A stretch of DNA of 61,940 nt from CAAGNP01 sp045603545. GTDB taxonomy: Bacteria > Bacteroidota > Bacteroidia > Bacteroidales > UBA932. The notes beneath the pieces are model-generated. The model was not told where the DNA came from. It saw only the letters and a list, made by a program, of their open reading frames with translations, and did no database searches. Location: positions 1 to 61,940 of the forward strand of contig JAZUMG010000014.1 in assembly GCA_045603545.1 (NCBI GenBank), read 5' to 3'. How positions within the stretch are numbered: the stretch's first letter is position 1; each line of letters opens with the position of its first letter. Position numbers and translations under genes: made by a program. Of the stretch, positions 1 through 6,677 are shown piece after piece.

Positions 1-342
1 TTGACCGTTCTTGGCTTGGTTGCAATGAGCACTTATTATATTTCATTACATAGGAAGGATTCGGCTGTCCGGAAAGTTTTCGGGGCAACAGGCGGTGAAG
101 AAATCCGTCGTCACATCTATCGATACCTCAAAATAGTAGTAGCCGCAAGTGTCATCGGTATCATCCTTTCAATTATAATAAACGATGCCATTATCATGAG
201 CTATTCCTACCGCCTGAACTCTACATACTGGATCTATATATTGGCTATTATATTTGTTGCCAGCATTGCTTTCCTATCCGTTTATCTTCAAGCGAGGAGT
301 GCTGCGATGAAGAATCCGGTTCTTTATCTGCGGGATGAATAA
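1..342 (+). CDS. ABC transporter permease, FtsX/MacB-like, C-terminal part
   Basis: The reading frame is open to the left edge, so only the last 113 residues are visible and the true start lies outside. What remains shows two strong membrane segments (about residues 43-65 and 76-96). It closes with a basic tail reading NPVLYLRDE, the usual ending of FtsX/MacB-type permease domains, where an A..NP...LR pattern follows the last helix. Early residues RKVFGATGGE match the cytoplasmic 'R..GA.g..' loop between TM segments of that family. Such permeases work with a LolD/MacB-type ATPase in lipoprotein release or peptide export; no ATPase is in view. The substrate cannot be told. Confidence 0.75.
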   Translation: MTVLGLVAMSTYYISLHRKDSAVRKVFGATGGEEIRRHIYRYLKIVVAASVIGIILSIIINDAIIMSYSYRLNSTYWIYILAIIFVASIAFLSVYLQARSAAMKNPVLYLRDE

Positions 343-623
343 ACAAAACTTCCATTAGCTGATGGGAGTTATGGAGTACCATTATGACTATTATAAAACG
401 CCCGGCAAGACTTCAGCCAGCACAGCTGTCATAAGACTTGCCCTTTGGGCAGAGCGGTATCAGAATGCTTACGCCCTCTTCCATCCATAACTCGCTTCGC
501 TCGATTAATCACCTCAGATATTTGCCATTCAAGATCAAATCACATATCTTCACATGCATAAATCGGAATTTATCGGTCACAGTTGACTCCGATTTTGCAT
601 CTTAACAATAAACATATCCAATT
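343..623. other. intergenic region with a short hairpin
   Basis: No coding potential was seen in these 281 bases. A perfect five-pair hairpin with a TTT loop (TGCCC/GGGCA) lies at 439-451 and could end transcription of the permease, although no clear T-run follows. No exact TAnnTTTG box was found just ahead of the next gene at 624. Confidence 0.4.
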
Positions 624-1151
624 ATGAGGAAAGTAATAGTTCTGTTTGTAATATTTGTCTTAGCTCCTGTTTCAATATTTGCTCAAGAGAAAGTTGAAAA
701 ACCTATTGAAGTCAATATCAGCTATGGTGGACCACAAGCTATGTTAGGATGGGATGGTGGAGCTCACACTACATTTTCTGCTATGCTGGAAGTCAAGTAT
801 ACACCAATCAAATGGGTCAGTATAGGAATTGTGTGTGGTTTACGAGATAAAAGTAGAGGATCCAGCTTAGGACCTGTAGAAGAAGGAGAACCTGATACAG
901 GGATATCGTATGATGCCAATCTTATGCTGAATATCTACGGAAACTGGCTTACTAAGAAACATCTCAGATTATACTCTGGTATCGGCTATGGAACTATGGG
1001 AGGCTATATCGATTCAGATTATCGTCCATCACACGGATTTCAGTTCATACCGATTGGACTGTCATACGGCAGGACCTTTTACGGTTTTGCAGAATTGGGA
1101 ATGGGCTGGATGTACTGTCCTGCAAGAGCTGGAATAGGCATCAGGTTTTAA
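624..1151 (+). CDS. small outer-membrane beta-barrel-like exported protein
   Basis: A 175-residue protein beginning with a clean Sec signal peptide (MRKVIVLFVIFVLAPVSIFA, cleavage before QEKV). The mature part alternates short hydrophobic and polar stretches rich in G, Y, W and F. It ends in ...GIGIRF, and a terminal Phe is the usual outer-membrane beta-barrel sorting signal. The size suits an eight-strand barrel. No specific family was recognised, so the function is unknown. It appears to be a single-gene unit: a hairpin follows 44 bases after the stop and the upstream gene ends 280 bases earlier. Confidence 0.6.
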   Translation: MRKVIVLFVIFVLAPVSIFAQEKVEKPIEVNISYGGPQAMLGWDGGAHTTFSAMLEVKYTPIKWVSIGIVCGLRDKSRGSSLGPVEEGEPDTGISYDANLMLNIYGNWLTKKHLRLYSGIGYGTMGGYIDSDYRPSHGFQFIPIGLSYGRTFYGFAELGMGWMYCPARAGIGIRF

Positions 1152-1194
1152 TTAGCTCTGGTAGCAGTAAAATTCGTATTTATCTAACAACCAG

Positions 1195-1220
1195 AATCCT
1201 CGGCACTCATGCCGGGGATT
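1195..1220 (+). terminator. hairpin after the beta-barrel gene
   Basis: Arms AATCCTCGGCA (1195-1205) and TGCCGGGGATT (1210-1220) pair with one mismatch around a four-base loop. No long T-run follows, so termination is an inference from position and stem strength. Confidence 0.5.
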
Positions 1221-1472
1221 CATTGTATATATAAGCGGCACTTGCCCACTTCCCTGCCGGTCAGTCGGCAACCTTCATCTGAGACTTGAGTCTTCTTCCT
1301 CTGGCAAATCTTGCAGGTTCCGCGATATAGTCACGTAAATGATTTTTGGAAAGAAGTTTTCGGCCAGGTCTGCAAAAATATGTTAGACCTGGCCGGAACC
1401 GAATCAGGAACCTGAATTGGGACCAATAAGTTAATTATGTGAAATAAAATACTTTACTTTGTATTAATTCTG
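1221..1472. other. intergenic region with a possible gene remnant and one palindrome
   Basis: Between the hairpin and the next gene the only clear structure is the single type A palindrome at 1361-1396. On the minus strand, from about 1360 down to 1271, there is a short open stretch ending ...FARGRRLKSQMKVAD and a stop. It is protein-like in composition, but its upstream side runs straight into the palindrome, so it may be the tail of a destroyed gene. It is too short to name. Confidence 0.3.
1361..1396. repeat. type A GGCCAGGT palindrome, single copy
   Basis: Arms CGGCCAGGTCT and AGACCTGGCCG flank a loop of 13 to 14 A/T-rich bases. It is the only unpaired member of the type A family in the window; the other copies come as pairs about 50 bases apart. 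Confidence 0.85.
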
Positions 1473-2045
1473 ATGAGTATGAACAATATCCTAAATATCA
1501 ATAGCCGCGGAGAGTTCCGTGAGTGGCTGCTGGGGAATGCGGGGAGCCAGGCGGAGTGCTGGGTGCCGGTCAAGCGGGGCAGACCTGCCGATGACAATTG
1601 CCTTTATTATCTGGATGCAGTCGAGGAGGCATTGTGCTTCGGGTGGATTGACAGCGTGATGAAATCCATTGACGGAGTCACTATGCAGCGGTTTTCCCCC
1701 AGGAGGAAGAACAGCCCTTGGACAGAGCTGAACAAGGAGCGTTGCCGTAGGCTTGAGAAACTGGGGCTGATGACCCAGGCAGGGAGGGATGCACTTCCCG
1801 AAATGGATATTGCCCGCTTTGAGGTGGATCCGGAAGTGGCTGCAGCTCTGAAGGATGCGGGAGTTTGGACCAATTTCACCCAATTCCCCCCACTCTATCA
1901 GCGGATCCGTGCGTACAATGTGGCTTTCAGCAAAAAGAGGCACCCCGAGGCATACGAGAAGGCCCTTGCCCGCCTGATTGAGCAGACCCTCCGAGGGAAG
2001 CTCTACGGCGACTGGAACGATTACGGAAGACTGTTGGATTATTAG
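1473..2045 (+). CDS. YdeI/OmpD-associated (bacteriocin-protection) family protein
   Basis: 190 residues with the family pattern: an early W(V)PV..G block, the segment LYYLDAVEEALCFGWIDS (about residues 45-62), then FSPRRKNSPWTELNKER (about 75-91), and a C-terminal helical part ending in ...GDWNDYGRLLDY. In this family the 'EALCFGWIDS' and 'F.PR...S.W...N' motifs are the most constant. Members are small soluble proteins once linked to bacteriocin tolerance in enterics, with no proven biochemical role. Two ATGs (1473 and 1479) are possible starts. It stands alone between repeat elements, so it is probably transcribed by itself. Confidence 0.75.
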   Translation: MSMNNILNINSRGEFREWLLGNAGSQAECWVPVKRGRPADDNCLYYLDAVEEALCFGWIDSVMKSIDGVTMQRFSPRRKNSPWTELNKERCRRLEKLGLMTQAGRDALPEMDIARFEVDPEVAAALKDAGVWTNFTQFPPLYQRIRAYNVAFSKKRHPEAYEKALARLIEQTLRGKLYGDWNDYGRLLDY

Positions 2046-2081
2046 GAAGGACAATGGATGAGTAGCAGACATGTCGCTTTC

Positions 2082-2204
2082 GGGCCAGGTGGACTTGTTT
2101 TGCTTCTATCTGGCCCACTTGCTTGCATGCAAATTGTTATTGATTAAGGTGTTATGGTTTCGCTTATGGGTCAGGTAGAAGGCTTTTTAGTCCACCGGGC
2201 CCGG
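2082..2204. repeat. type B GGCCAGGT palindrome pair (copy B1)
   Basis: The first palindrome (2082-2116) has arms CGGGCCAGGTGGA-like and CTATCTGGCCC. The second (2168-2204) has arms GGGTCAGGTAGAAGG and TCCACCGGGCCC. They are about 50 bases apart and lie between the YdeI-like and DUF2007 genes. The second palindrome plus about 90 bases downstream is duplicated at 28630-28752. Confidence 0.85.
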
Positions 2205-2229
2205 AATGCGTTGCAATAAATGAATATCA

Positions 2230-2505
2230 ATGGAAATGAATGAGGAATTGCTATACAGATGCGACGGCAGCGTCGAGGCCAATGTGGTGGCAAATATATT
2301 GGAGGTCAATGGTATTGCGTTCCGTCTCCACGATGAGACGGCGGACCAGAGGACAGGTGCGCACGGTCCTCTCCCCGGCATTGCCATATATGTGGCAGGG
2401 CAGGACTATGAAAGGGCAATGGAGCTGATTGCCCCTGCAGTAAGCCAGTGGGCAAATGATAATTCCCCTGCCTCTACATATTCAATACAAAGGGTTGGGG
2501 GCTGA
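2230..2505 (+). CDS. DUF2007 putative signal-transducing protein
   Basis: 91 residues. The core (residues 6-66) has the DUF2007 pattern: LLYRCDGSVEANVVANILE, then GIAFRLHDE, and IAIYVAGQDYERAMELI. This is a compact PII-like alpha/beta fold found in many Bacteroidota, often with a C-terminal membrane anchor; no enzymatic role is established. Here the frame stops just after a run of five G (2497-2501). The next frame, read from 2502, encodes a plausible transmembrane tail, so the gene may be frameshifted relative to its ancestor. A truncated paralogue with the same upstream palindrome lies at 28692. Confidence 0.7.
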   Translation: MEMNEELLYRCDGSVEANVVANILEVNGIAFRLHDETADQRTGAHGPLPGIAIYVAGQDYERAMELIAPAVSQWANDNSPASTYSIQRVGG

Positions 2506-2588
2506 CCCATAATATTGCTGCGCCCCTTTTCCTCCTCAGCATCGTCCTGATGTTTGTGGCCAATCGCATGAGCAAAAGGGGAAAGTGA
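2502..2588 (+). pseudogene. out-of-frame membrane tail of the DUF2007 gene
   Basis: Read one base back from the DUF2007 frame, 2502-2588 encodes LTHNIAAPLFLLSIVLMFVA followed by NRMSKRGK and a TGA. That is a hydrophobic helix with a positive C-terminal end, as expected for an inner-membrane anchor. It has no start of its own. One extra G in the G5 run at 2497-2501 would fuse it to DUF2007. It may be a real mutation, a phase-variable tract, a programmed shift or a sequencing error. Confidence 0.45.
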
Positions 2589-2663
2589 AAAAATTTTGCT
2601 TCAGTCTTGTAGTAAATGGCTGAATCTGGCGTCTAATGTGCAAAACAAAAGAATCAAAAAAAT

Positions 2664-3137
2664 ATGGAATTGGAATTCGCACAAACCGTAAGGGAGCATA
2701 AAGGGACGATATATACTGTCTGCTATATGTTCTCAAACAATCCCGATGAGGTCGCGGATCTCTTTCAGGAGATTCTGATAAATCTCTGGAAGGGATTCCC
2801 AAAATTTAGGGGTGAAAGCAATGTCAGGACTTGGATATATCGTATCAGCCTGAATACATGCATATCATCCGAAAGAAAAAAGAGTCGCATGGTGGAGACG
2901 CTGCCCCTGACGATGGATATCAATTTGTTCTCTGATTCGGATGATGATACCAAACAGGTTCAGATGCTGAGAGATAGGATCAATAAACTCGGACCTTTTG
3001 ATCGTGCCATAGTTCTTCTGTGGCTGGAGAATCTCAGTTATGATGAGATCGGGGCAATTGTCGGAATATCGGCCAAGAATGTGTCGGTACGTCTTGTCAG
3101 GATCAAGGAACAGCTTAAAAAAATGTCAAACGAATAA
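2664..3137 (+). CDS. ECF-type RNA polymerase sigma factor
   Basis: 157 residues with both sigma-70 modules. Region 2 (about residues 8-75) contains the DLFQEILINLWKGFPKFRG block and the WIYRISLNTCIS motif. Region 4 (about 100-155) contains ENLSYDEIGAIVGISAKNVS, the helix-turn-helix that reads the -35 region. Length and order are typical of ECF sigma factors. It is followed after 12 bases by a membrane protein that is probably its partner. No FecR-like anti-sigma or SusC gene is adjacent, so the regulon is unknown. Confidence 0.88.
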   Translation: MELEFAQTVREHKGTIYTVCYMFSNNPDEVADLFQEILINLWKGFPKFRGESNVRTWIYRISLNTCISSERKKSRMVETLPLTMDINLFSDSDDDTKQVQMLRDRINKLGPFDRAIVLLWLENLSYDEIGAIVGISAKNVSVRLVRIKEQLKKMSNE

Positions 3138-3149
3138 ATTGTACAGAAT

Positions 3150-3743
3150 ATGGAAAATAATATATACTCTAGAGAACTTGAAGAGATGCGCTCACAAGTG
3201 GCCATACTCAAGAAGAAACTTGATAAACAGACCATTATCAGTGACACCCATATCCGTAATTCGATGATCTCCAAGAGGTCGGATATGACGAGAATAATAG
3301 CGGCAACCATCTTTGTCGGTATGCTTTCAGTACCCTATTGCACATGGATATTTTATAAATTTGGACTCTCGTTGTATTTTATCGTGGCCACAGATATTAT
3401 GTTGGCAGTCTGCTTATGGATTACGATTAAGCAGAGATGTGCATTGAAGAATATGGACTTTACCCAGGGAAATCTGGTGGATGTAGCAGAGAAGTTGAAT
3501 AGGGTGAAGACACATTATCACGAGTGGATAAAGATAGGACTTCCATTGATCCTTTTGTGGGTATCCTGGTTAGCCTATGAGGTACTTACAAATATGGAGC
3601 CCAGTCCGATGCAGGTGGGATTTCTTAGCGGTTCAGCGGTAGGAGTCATCATAGGTGGATTCGTAGGCTATCGTATCAATCGTAAGATTGTCGCCAAATC
3701 GGCAGAGATTCTGAAACAGATTCAGGAGCTTCAGAATATCTGA
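3150..3743 (+). CDS. four-helix membrane protein downstream of an ECF sigma factor
   Basis: 197 residues: an N-terminal charged, coiled-coil-like stretch (1-45), two membrane helices (about 48-68 and 74-92), a soluble helix (95-125), then two further helices (about 128-145 and 155-178) with a G-rich VGVIIGGFVGY segment, and a helical C-terminus. No zinc-finger anti-sigma motif (HxxxCxxC) is present. The 12-base spacing to the sigma gene argues for one transcript. In Bacteroidota such pairs often act as sigma factor and membrane-bound regulator, so an anti-sigma role is a fair inference, not something the sequence proves. Confidence 0.6.
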   Translation: MENNIYSRELEEMRSQVAILKKKLDKQTIISDTHIRNSMISKRSDMTRIIAATIFVGMLSVPYCTWIFYKFGLSLYFIVATDIMLAVCLWITIKQRCALKNMDFTQGNLVDVAEKLNRVKTHYHEWIKIGLPLILLWVSWLAYEVLTNMEPSPMQVGFLSGSAVGVIIGGFVGYRINRKIVAKSAEILKQIQELQNI

Positions 3744-3763
3744 TGGTTTAGAGAGGTAGGTTC

Positions 3764-3886
3764 CCGGCCAGGTCTGCATTTTTTTGTTAGGCCTGGCCGG
3801 TTGCTTTTGGGGTAAGTGTCAGTTATTCAGAGTGTTGGTTTTTGTGTTTTCGGCCAGGTCGGACACTTTTTTGCAGACCTGGCCGG
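3764..3886. repeat. type A GGCCAGGT palindrome pair (copy A2/A3)
   Basis: Palindrome 3764-3800 has arms CCGGCCAGGTCTGC and TTAGGCCTGGCCGG; palindrome 3851-3886 has arms CGGCCAGGTC and GACCTGGCCG around GGACACTTTTTTGCA. About 50 bases separate them. The whole 120-base unit, spacer included, is nearly identical to 5469-5590. The two copies flank the hydrolase/methyltransferase pair in the same orientation. Confidence 0.9.
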
Positions 3887-3918
3887 GAGCGGGGCTATCT
3901 CGGGGAGGTGCCATCTGT

Positions 3919-3950
3919 CTTGCAATTCAAATCAATATTGCATAACTTTA
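3919..3950 (+). promoter_or_regulatory. Bacteroidota-type promoter for the hydrolase gene
   Basis: CTTG at 3919-3922, 20 bases, then TAACTTTA at 3943-3950 fits the TTTG-N19-21-TAnnTTTG pattern with one mismatch in each box. It places transcription start near 3955-3960, downstream of any start codon inside the repeat, and supports translation from 3980. Confidence 0.5.
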
Positions 3951-3979
3951 CTCGTATAAATAATGTTTTATTGGACTCC

Positions 3980-4720
3980 ATGGACTTCAAGACTTTTGGT
4001 AATGTAGCCTCTCCTACTCTTCTGCTTATTCCTGGCCTGGGGGTATCATACGAGATATTCCTCCCCCTTATCGGCATGCTGGAGAAGAGGTTCTATATCA
4101 TTGCCGTTCAGGTGGATGGGTTTACCCTGGGGCACTATACTGAATTCACTTCCATAGATGACCAGGCCAGGCAGGTATCTGAATATGTCAAAAAGTATCA
4201 TGAAGGTCATATGGACATAGTCTATGGACTCTCTCTGGGTGGGAAGATTTTGTCACGAATTCTTGAGGCAGATGAGGTCACGATTAAGCATGCGATATTG
4301 GATGCTGCTCCCCTGTTGCCGCTTCCCCGCTGGCTTGTCGGCCCATTGAAATATCTTCAGTGTGCCAATGTGTGGAGCTGCTATCATTGGACACGATTCT
4401 GGAGGTGGTTATTCCATTCCCATTATTTTGATGTCTTGCTTGATGAATGCAGGAAGATTTATCCATATGGAGGTAGCAAGGCTGTTTTGGATGGATACAC
4501 ATCGGTCTATACCACAAGACTTGAAAGCATATCAGGGGCCGATATCCATTACTGGTATGGAACCAAGGAGGCATTTGTCGCCAAACCTCAGGTGAGGCAT
4601 TTGATGGCATTGCACCCAGATACGTCAGTTGAAGTTTTCAAGGGGATGAATCACGGACAGCTTCTTGTCGATCGTCCCGAAGAGATAGCAAAGAGAATAA
4701 TACAGTTGGAGAATGAATAG
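3980..4720 (+). CDS. alpha/beta hydrolase
   Basis: 246 residues from the ATG at 3980. An upstream frame extension to 3842 runs through the type A palindrome and is rejected as coding. Motifs in order: the oxyanion-side LLLIPGLGVS near residue 15-24, the nucleophile elbow VYGLSLGGK (Ser near residue 80), the acid region IHYWYGTKE, and the catalytic His in MNHGQLL near residue 227. The substrate is unknown; lipase, esterase and C-C hydrolase activities are all possible. The stop overlaps the ATG of the ICMT-like gene by eight bases, so the two are translationally coupled. That hints at a hydrophobic or lipid-like shared substrate, an inference. Confidence 0.8.
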   Translation: MDFKTFGNVASPTLLLIPGLGVSYEIFLPLIGMLEKRFYIIAVQVDGFTLGHYTEFTSIDDQARQVSEYVKKYHEGHMDIVYGLSLGGKILSRILEADEVTIKHAILDAAPLLPLPRWLVGPLKYLQCANVWSCYHWTRFWRWLFHSHYFDVLLDECRKIYPYGGSKAVLDGYTSVYTTRLESISGADIHYWYGTKEAFVAKPQVRHLMALHPDTSVEVFKGMNHGQLLVDRPEEIAKRIIQLENE

Positions 4721-5384
4721 AAATTTGTTGATACAGGCATTGGTTAAATTGTCTGCGGGAATCATTTTGGTCGGACTGATGGTATTTCTCCCTGCAGGAT
4801 CATTTGGCTTTTGGCAGGGATGGCTTCTTATGGGAGTCCTATTTGTCCCTATGCTCATAGCGGGAGTGGTTATGATGGTCAAGAATCAGGGGTTGCTTCG
4901 CAAAAGATTGGATGCCAAGGAGAAAGAGGGTGAACAGAAGAGAGTTGTGGCATTGAGTGGTGTGCTGTTCATAGTTTCATTTGTCACAGCGGGTCTGAAT
5001 TGGAGATATGGTTGGTGGATGTTGCCGGAGTGGGCAGTGTGGACAGCGGCGGCCATTTTCATTCTGTCATATATTTTATATGCGGAAGTGTTGCGGGAGA
5101 ACGAATATCTCTCCAGGACCATTGAGGTGCAGAAGGGGCAGAAAGTCATTGATACCGGGTTATATGGCATGGTCCGTCATCCGATGTACTTGGCGACAGT
5201 CATAATGTTCCTGTCTATGCCACTAGTCCTCGGTTCGCCAATATCATTTGTCATTATGATCGGATATTTTCCTGTGATTGCCAAGAGGATAAGGAATGAA
5301 GAGGAGGTTCTGGCGGCTGGTCTTGATGGTTACAAGGAGTACCAGATGCGGGTGAAATATAAGGTAATTCCATTTATCTGGTAG
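4713..5384 (+). CDS. isoprenylcysteine carboxyl methyltransferase-like membrane protein
   Basis: 223 residues, about five membrane helices. The C-terminal half carries the ICMT/PEMT signature: VIDTGLYGMVRHPMYLATV (about residues 147-165), then a helix, then RIRNEEEVLAAGLDGYKEYQ. In this family the R-HP motif and the later EE pair bind S-adenosylmethionine at the membrane face. Bacterial members methylate unknown lipids or small hydrophobic acids; no prenylated protein substrate is expected. It is coupled by overlap to the preceding hydrolase. Confidence 0.82.
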   Translation: MNRNLLIQALVKLSAGIILVGLMVFLPAGSFGFWQGWLLMGVLFVPMLIAGVVMMVKNQGLLRKRLDAKEKEGEQKRVVALSGVLFIVSFVTAGLNWRYGWWMLPEWAVWTAAAIFILSYILYAEVLRENEYLSRTIEVQKGQKVIDTGLYGMVRHPMYLATVIMFLSMPLVLGSPISFVIMIGYFPVIAKRIRNEEEVLAAGLDGYKEYQMRVKYKVIPFIW

Positions 5385-5468
5385 AATACGTACGGCGGGC
5401 AGTTTAGGCACAGATTCGGCCCTTTCCGTGCCGGTATTAGATTTTGCTCTTTCAGATGTTTCGTTTTT

Positions 5469-5590
5469 CGGCCAGGTCTGCATTTTTTTGTTAGGCCTGG
5501 CCGGTTGCTTTTGGGATAAGTATCAGTTACTCAGTGTGTTGGTTTTTGTGTTTTCGGCCAGGTCGGACACTTTTTTGCAGACCTGGCCGG
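5469..5590. repeat. type A GGCCAGGT palindrome pair (copy A4/A5)
   Basis: Palindromes at 5469-5504 and 5555-5590 with a 50-base spacer, nearly base for base the same as 3764-3886. It follows the methyltransferase gene and may also end its transcription. Confidence 0.9.
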
Positions 5591-5647
5591 GAGGGGGCAT
5601 ACAATTACGGTATCCCATGACCATCTGACATTTTTTCGGCACTTTGG

Positions 5648-5834
5648 TTTGGCGGTGATCGGAGGTCAGGTTCTTCAGGCGTTCGCTACGCTCACTCCCA
5701 CCACCGCTTTCGCGGCTGCTCGCTGTGAACACTCACTGGGTGTTCACTAATCGCTCACGACCCCGCTATCAAGCGCGGGTGCTTAGGCCTTCAGAACCTG
5801 ATCCTCCGAATCACCTTCAGATTTATTCTCGGCT
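5648..5834. repeat. large composite palindromic element (copy C1)
   Basis: Outer arms at about 5654-5680 and 5788-5816 pair imperfectly over about 27 bases; their core is GGTTCTTCAGGC against GCCTTCAGAACC. Inside are nested hairpins: GTGAACAC/GTGTTCAC (5725-5732, 5740-5747), CCGC...GCGG near 5704-5714, and ACCCCGC/GCGCGGGT (5760-5780). The 10-base word GGCACTTTGG occurs just outside both ends (5638-5647 and 5835-5844). Related elements lie at 8611-8657 (half) and 50962-51149. No protein is encoded. Confidence 0.7.
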
Positions 5835-5872
5835 GGCACTTTGGACACAGAAACCCACGATTTCGTGCCCGT

Positions 5873-6085
5873 TTACTTTTGGATGGAGCGGTCTCGGATT
5901 TCCATTGTGATGTCTATATAGCTGCGTTTGCCTTCGATGTAGTCGGTATAGAGCACTTCGGCATCCCCACCTTTCAGAAAGTGACATTTGCCACACGCTT
6001 CACAGTCGTGAAGGCATTTCCAGGCATCCTGAACAAAGGCCAGCCTCTCTTCCCTGGTGGAGTTGTCTATTTTGGGAGGTTGCAT
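5873..6085 (-). CDS. small cysteine-rich protein
   Basis: 70 residues with a tight cysteine group, CLHDCEACGKCHF, around residues 24-36, suited to binding zinc or an Fe-S cluster. The rest is charged and helical, ending in DITMEIRDRSIQK. No named family was recognised. It starts 12 bases after the stop of the deleted alcohol dehydrogenase on the same strand, so it was presumably co-transcribed with it. Whether it is still expressed is unknown. Confidence 0.5.
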   Translation of the reverse strand: MQPPKIDNSTREERLAFVQDAWKCLHDCEACGKCHFLKGGDAEVLYTDYIEGKRSYIDITMEIRDRSIQK

Positions 6086-6097
6086 ATTGTCGTCAAG

Positions 6098-6439
6098 TTA
6101 AATGATGGCCACTTTGATCACCCCATCCAGTTTGTTCTCAAAGATGCGGTAGGCCTCTTCGATTTCACTCAGTGGGAAACGGTGTGTGATGAGCGGTGTG
6201 GTGTCGATCCTCCCCTCCTCTATCATACGAAGCACCTCTTCGACTACCCCCACCATTTCATGGCCCACGGTGATCCCGGGGACGGCGCGAGGTACGCTCC
6301 CGTGCTTGATATGGAGGTCGCTGGTGCAGATGCTGCTCATCGTCACACGGACAATGGCATCAGTTGGTTCGACTAATGCGGGCTTCGGCTTATCCACCAA
6401 AGCAAACTTCCCTTTTTCGATATATGTGTATGCAAGCAT
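6098..6439 (-). pseudogene. zinc-dependent alcohol dehydrogenase with large internal deletion
   Basis: 113 residues that join the two ends of a medium-chain alcohol dehydrogenase of about 350 residues. Residues 1-67 are the N-terminal GroES-like part with the catalytic zinc ligands in SSICTSDLHIKHG and VGHE. From residue 68 it continues directly as LRMIEEGRID...HRFPLSEIEEAYRIFENK, the family's C-terminal end. The structural-zinc lobe, the Rossmann NAD(P) domain and the third catalytic ligand are missing. The junction is in frame (near 6230 on the plus strand). The product cannot bind cofactor as an ordinary dehydrogenase, so this is most likely a pseudogene. Confidence 0.8.
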
Positions 6440-6629
6440 AATTGTCCTACTCTTTTCATAGCAAAATTACTTTATTTTCTAAAATATCCTGTTCCGGCGA
6501 GTGTGGGAGAAACGGCCACTTTTGCTCTGCAATAGCGGATTATTATTTCTGGCAGGGTGAAAGCATTGCTGCTCGTTTGGTCAATTTTTCCTCAGATTTC
6601 TTCCAAAATTCCTATATATTTCGGGAATA

Positions 6630-6660
6630 TTTGTCCAATAATTCCTATTTGGTAAATTTG
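6630..6660 (+). promoter_or_regulatory. promoter of the AraC-type regulator
   Basis: TTTG at 6630-6633, exactly 19 bases, then TAAATTTG at 6653-6660: a perfect match to the Bacteroidota -33/-7 consensus. The -7 box covers the GTG at 6660, which rules that codon out and points to the ATG at 6678. Confidence 0.75.
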
Positions 6661-6677
6661 TGCTGAAATCCGATACT

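Noticed and set aside
1271..1360. C-terminal gene remnant on the minus strand (…GRRLKSQMKVAD stop).
   Set aside because: Only about 33 codons and no recognisable family; kept as a note in the intergenic entry.
1491..2072. A 193-residue minus-strand frame opposite the YdeI-like gene.
   Set aside because: It is a shadow of the plus-strand gene; composition is Pro/Leu/His-rich and no family is seen.
2082..2204. Could the repeated palindromes be a CRISPR array?
   Set aside because: Copies are scattered through intergenic gaps in ones and twos with a related spacer, not regularly spaced with unique spacers, and no cas gene is present.
3842..3979. Upstream extension of the hydrolase frame.
   Set aside because: It reads through a type A palindrome, giving C/R/P/G-rich residues, and a promoter lies at 3919-3950.
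5879..6376. A 165-residue plus-strand frame over the deleted dehydrogenase.
   Set aside because: Antisense shadow; the minus strand clearly encodes dehydrogenase ends and the Cys-rich protein.
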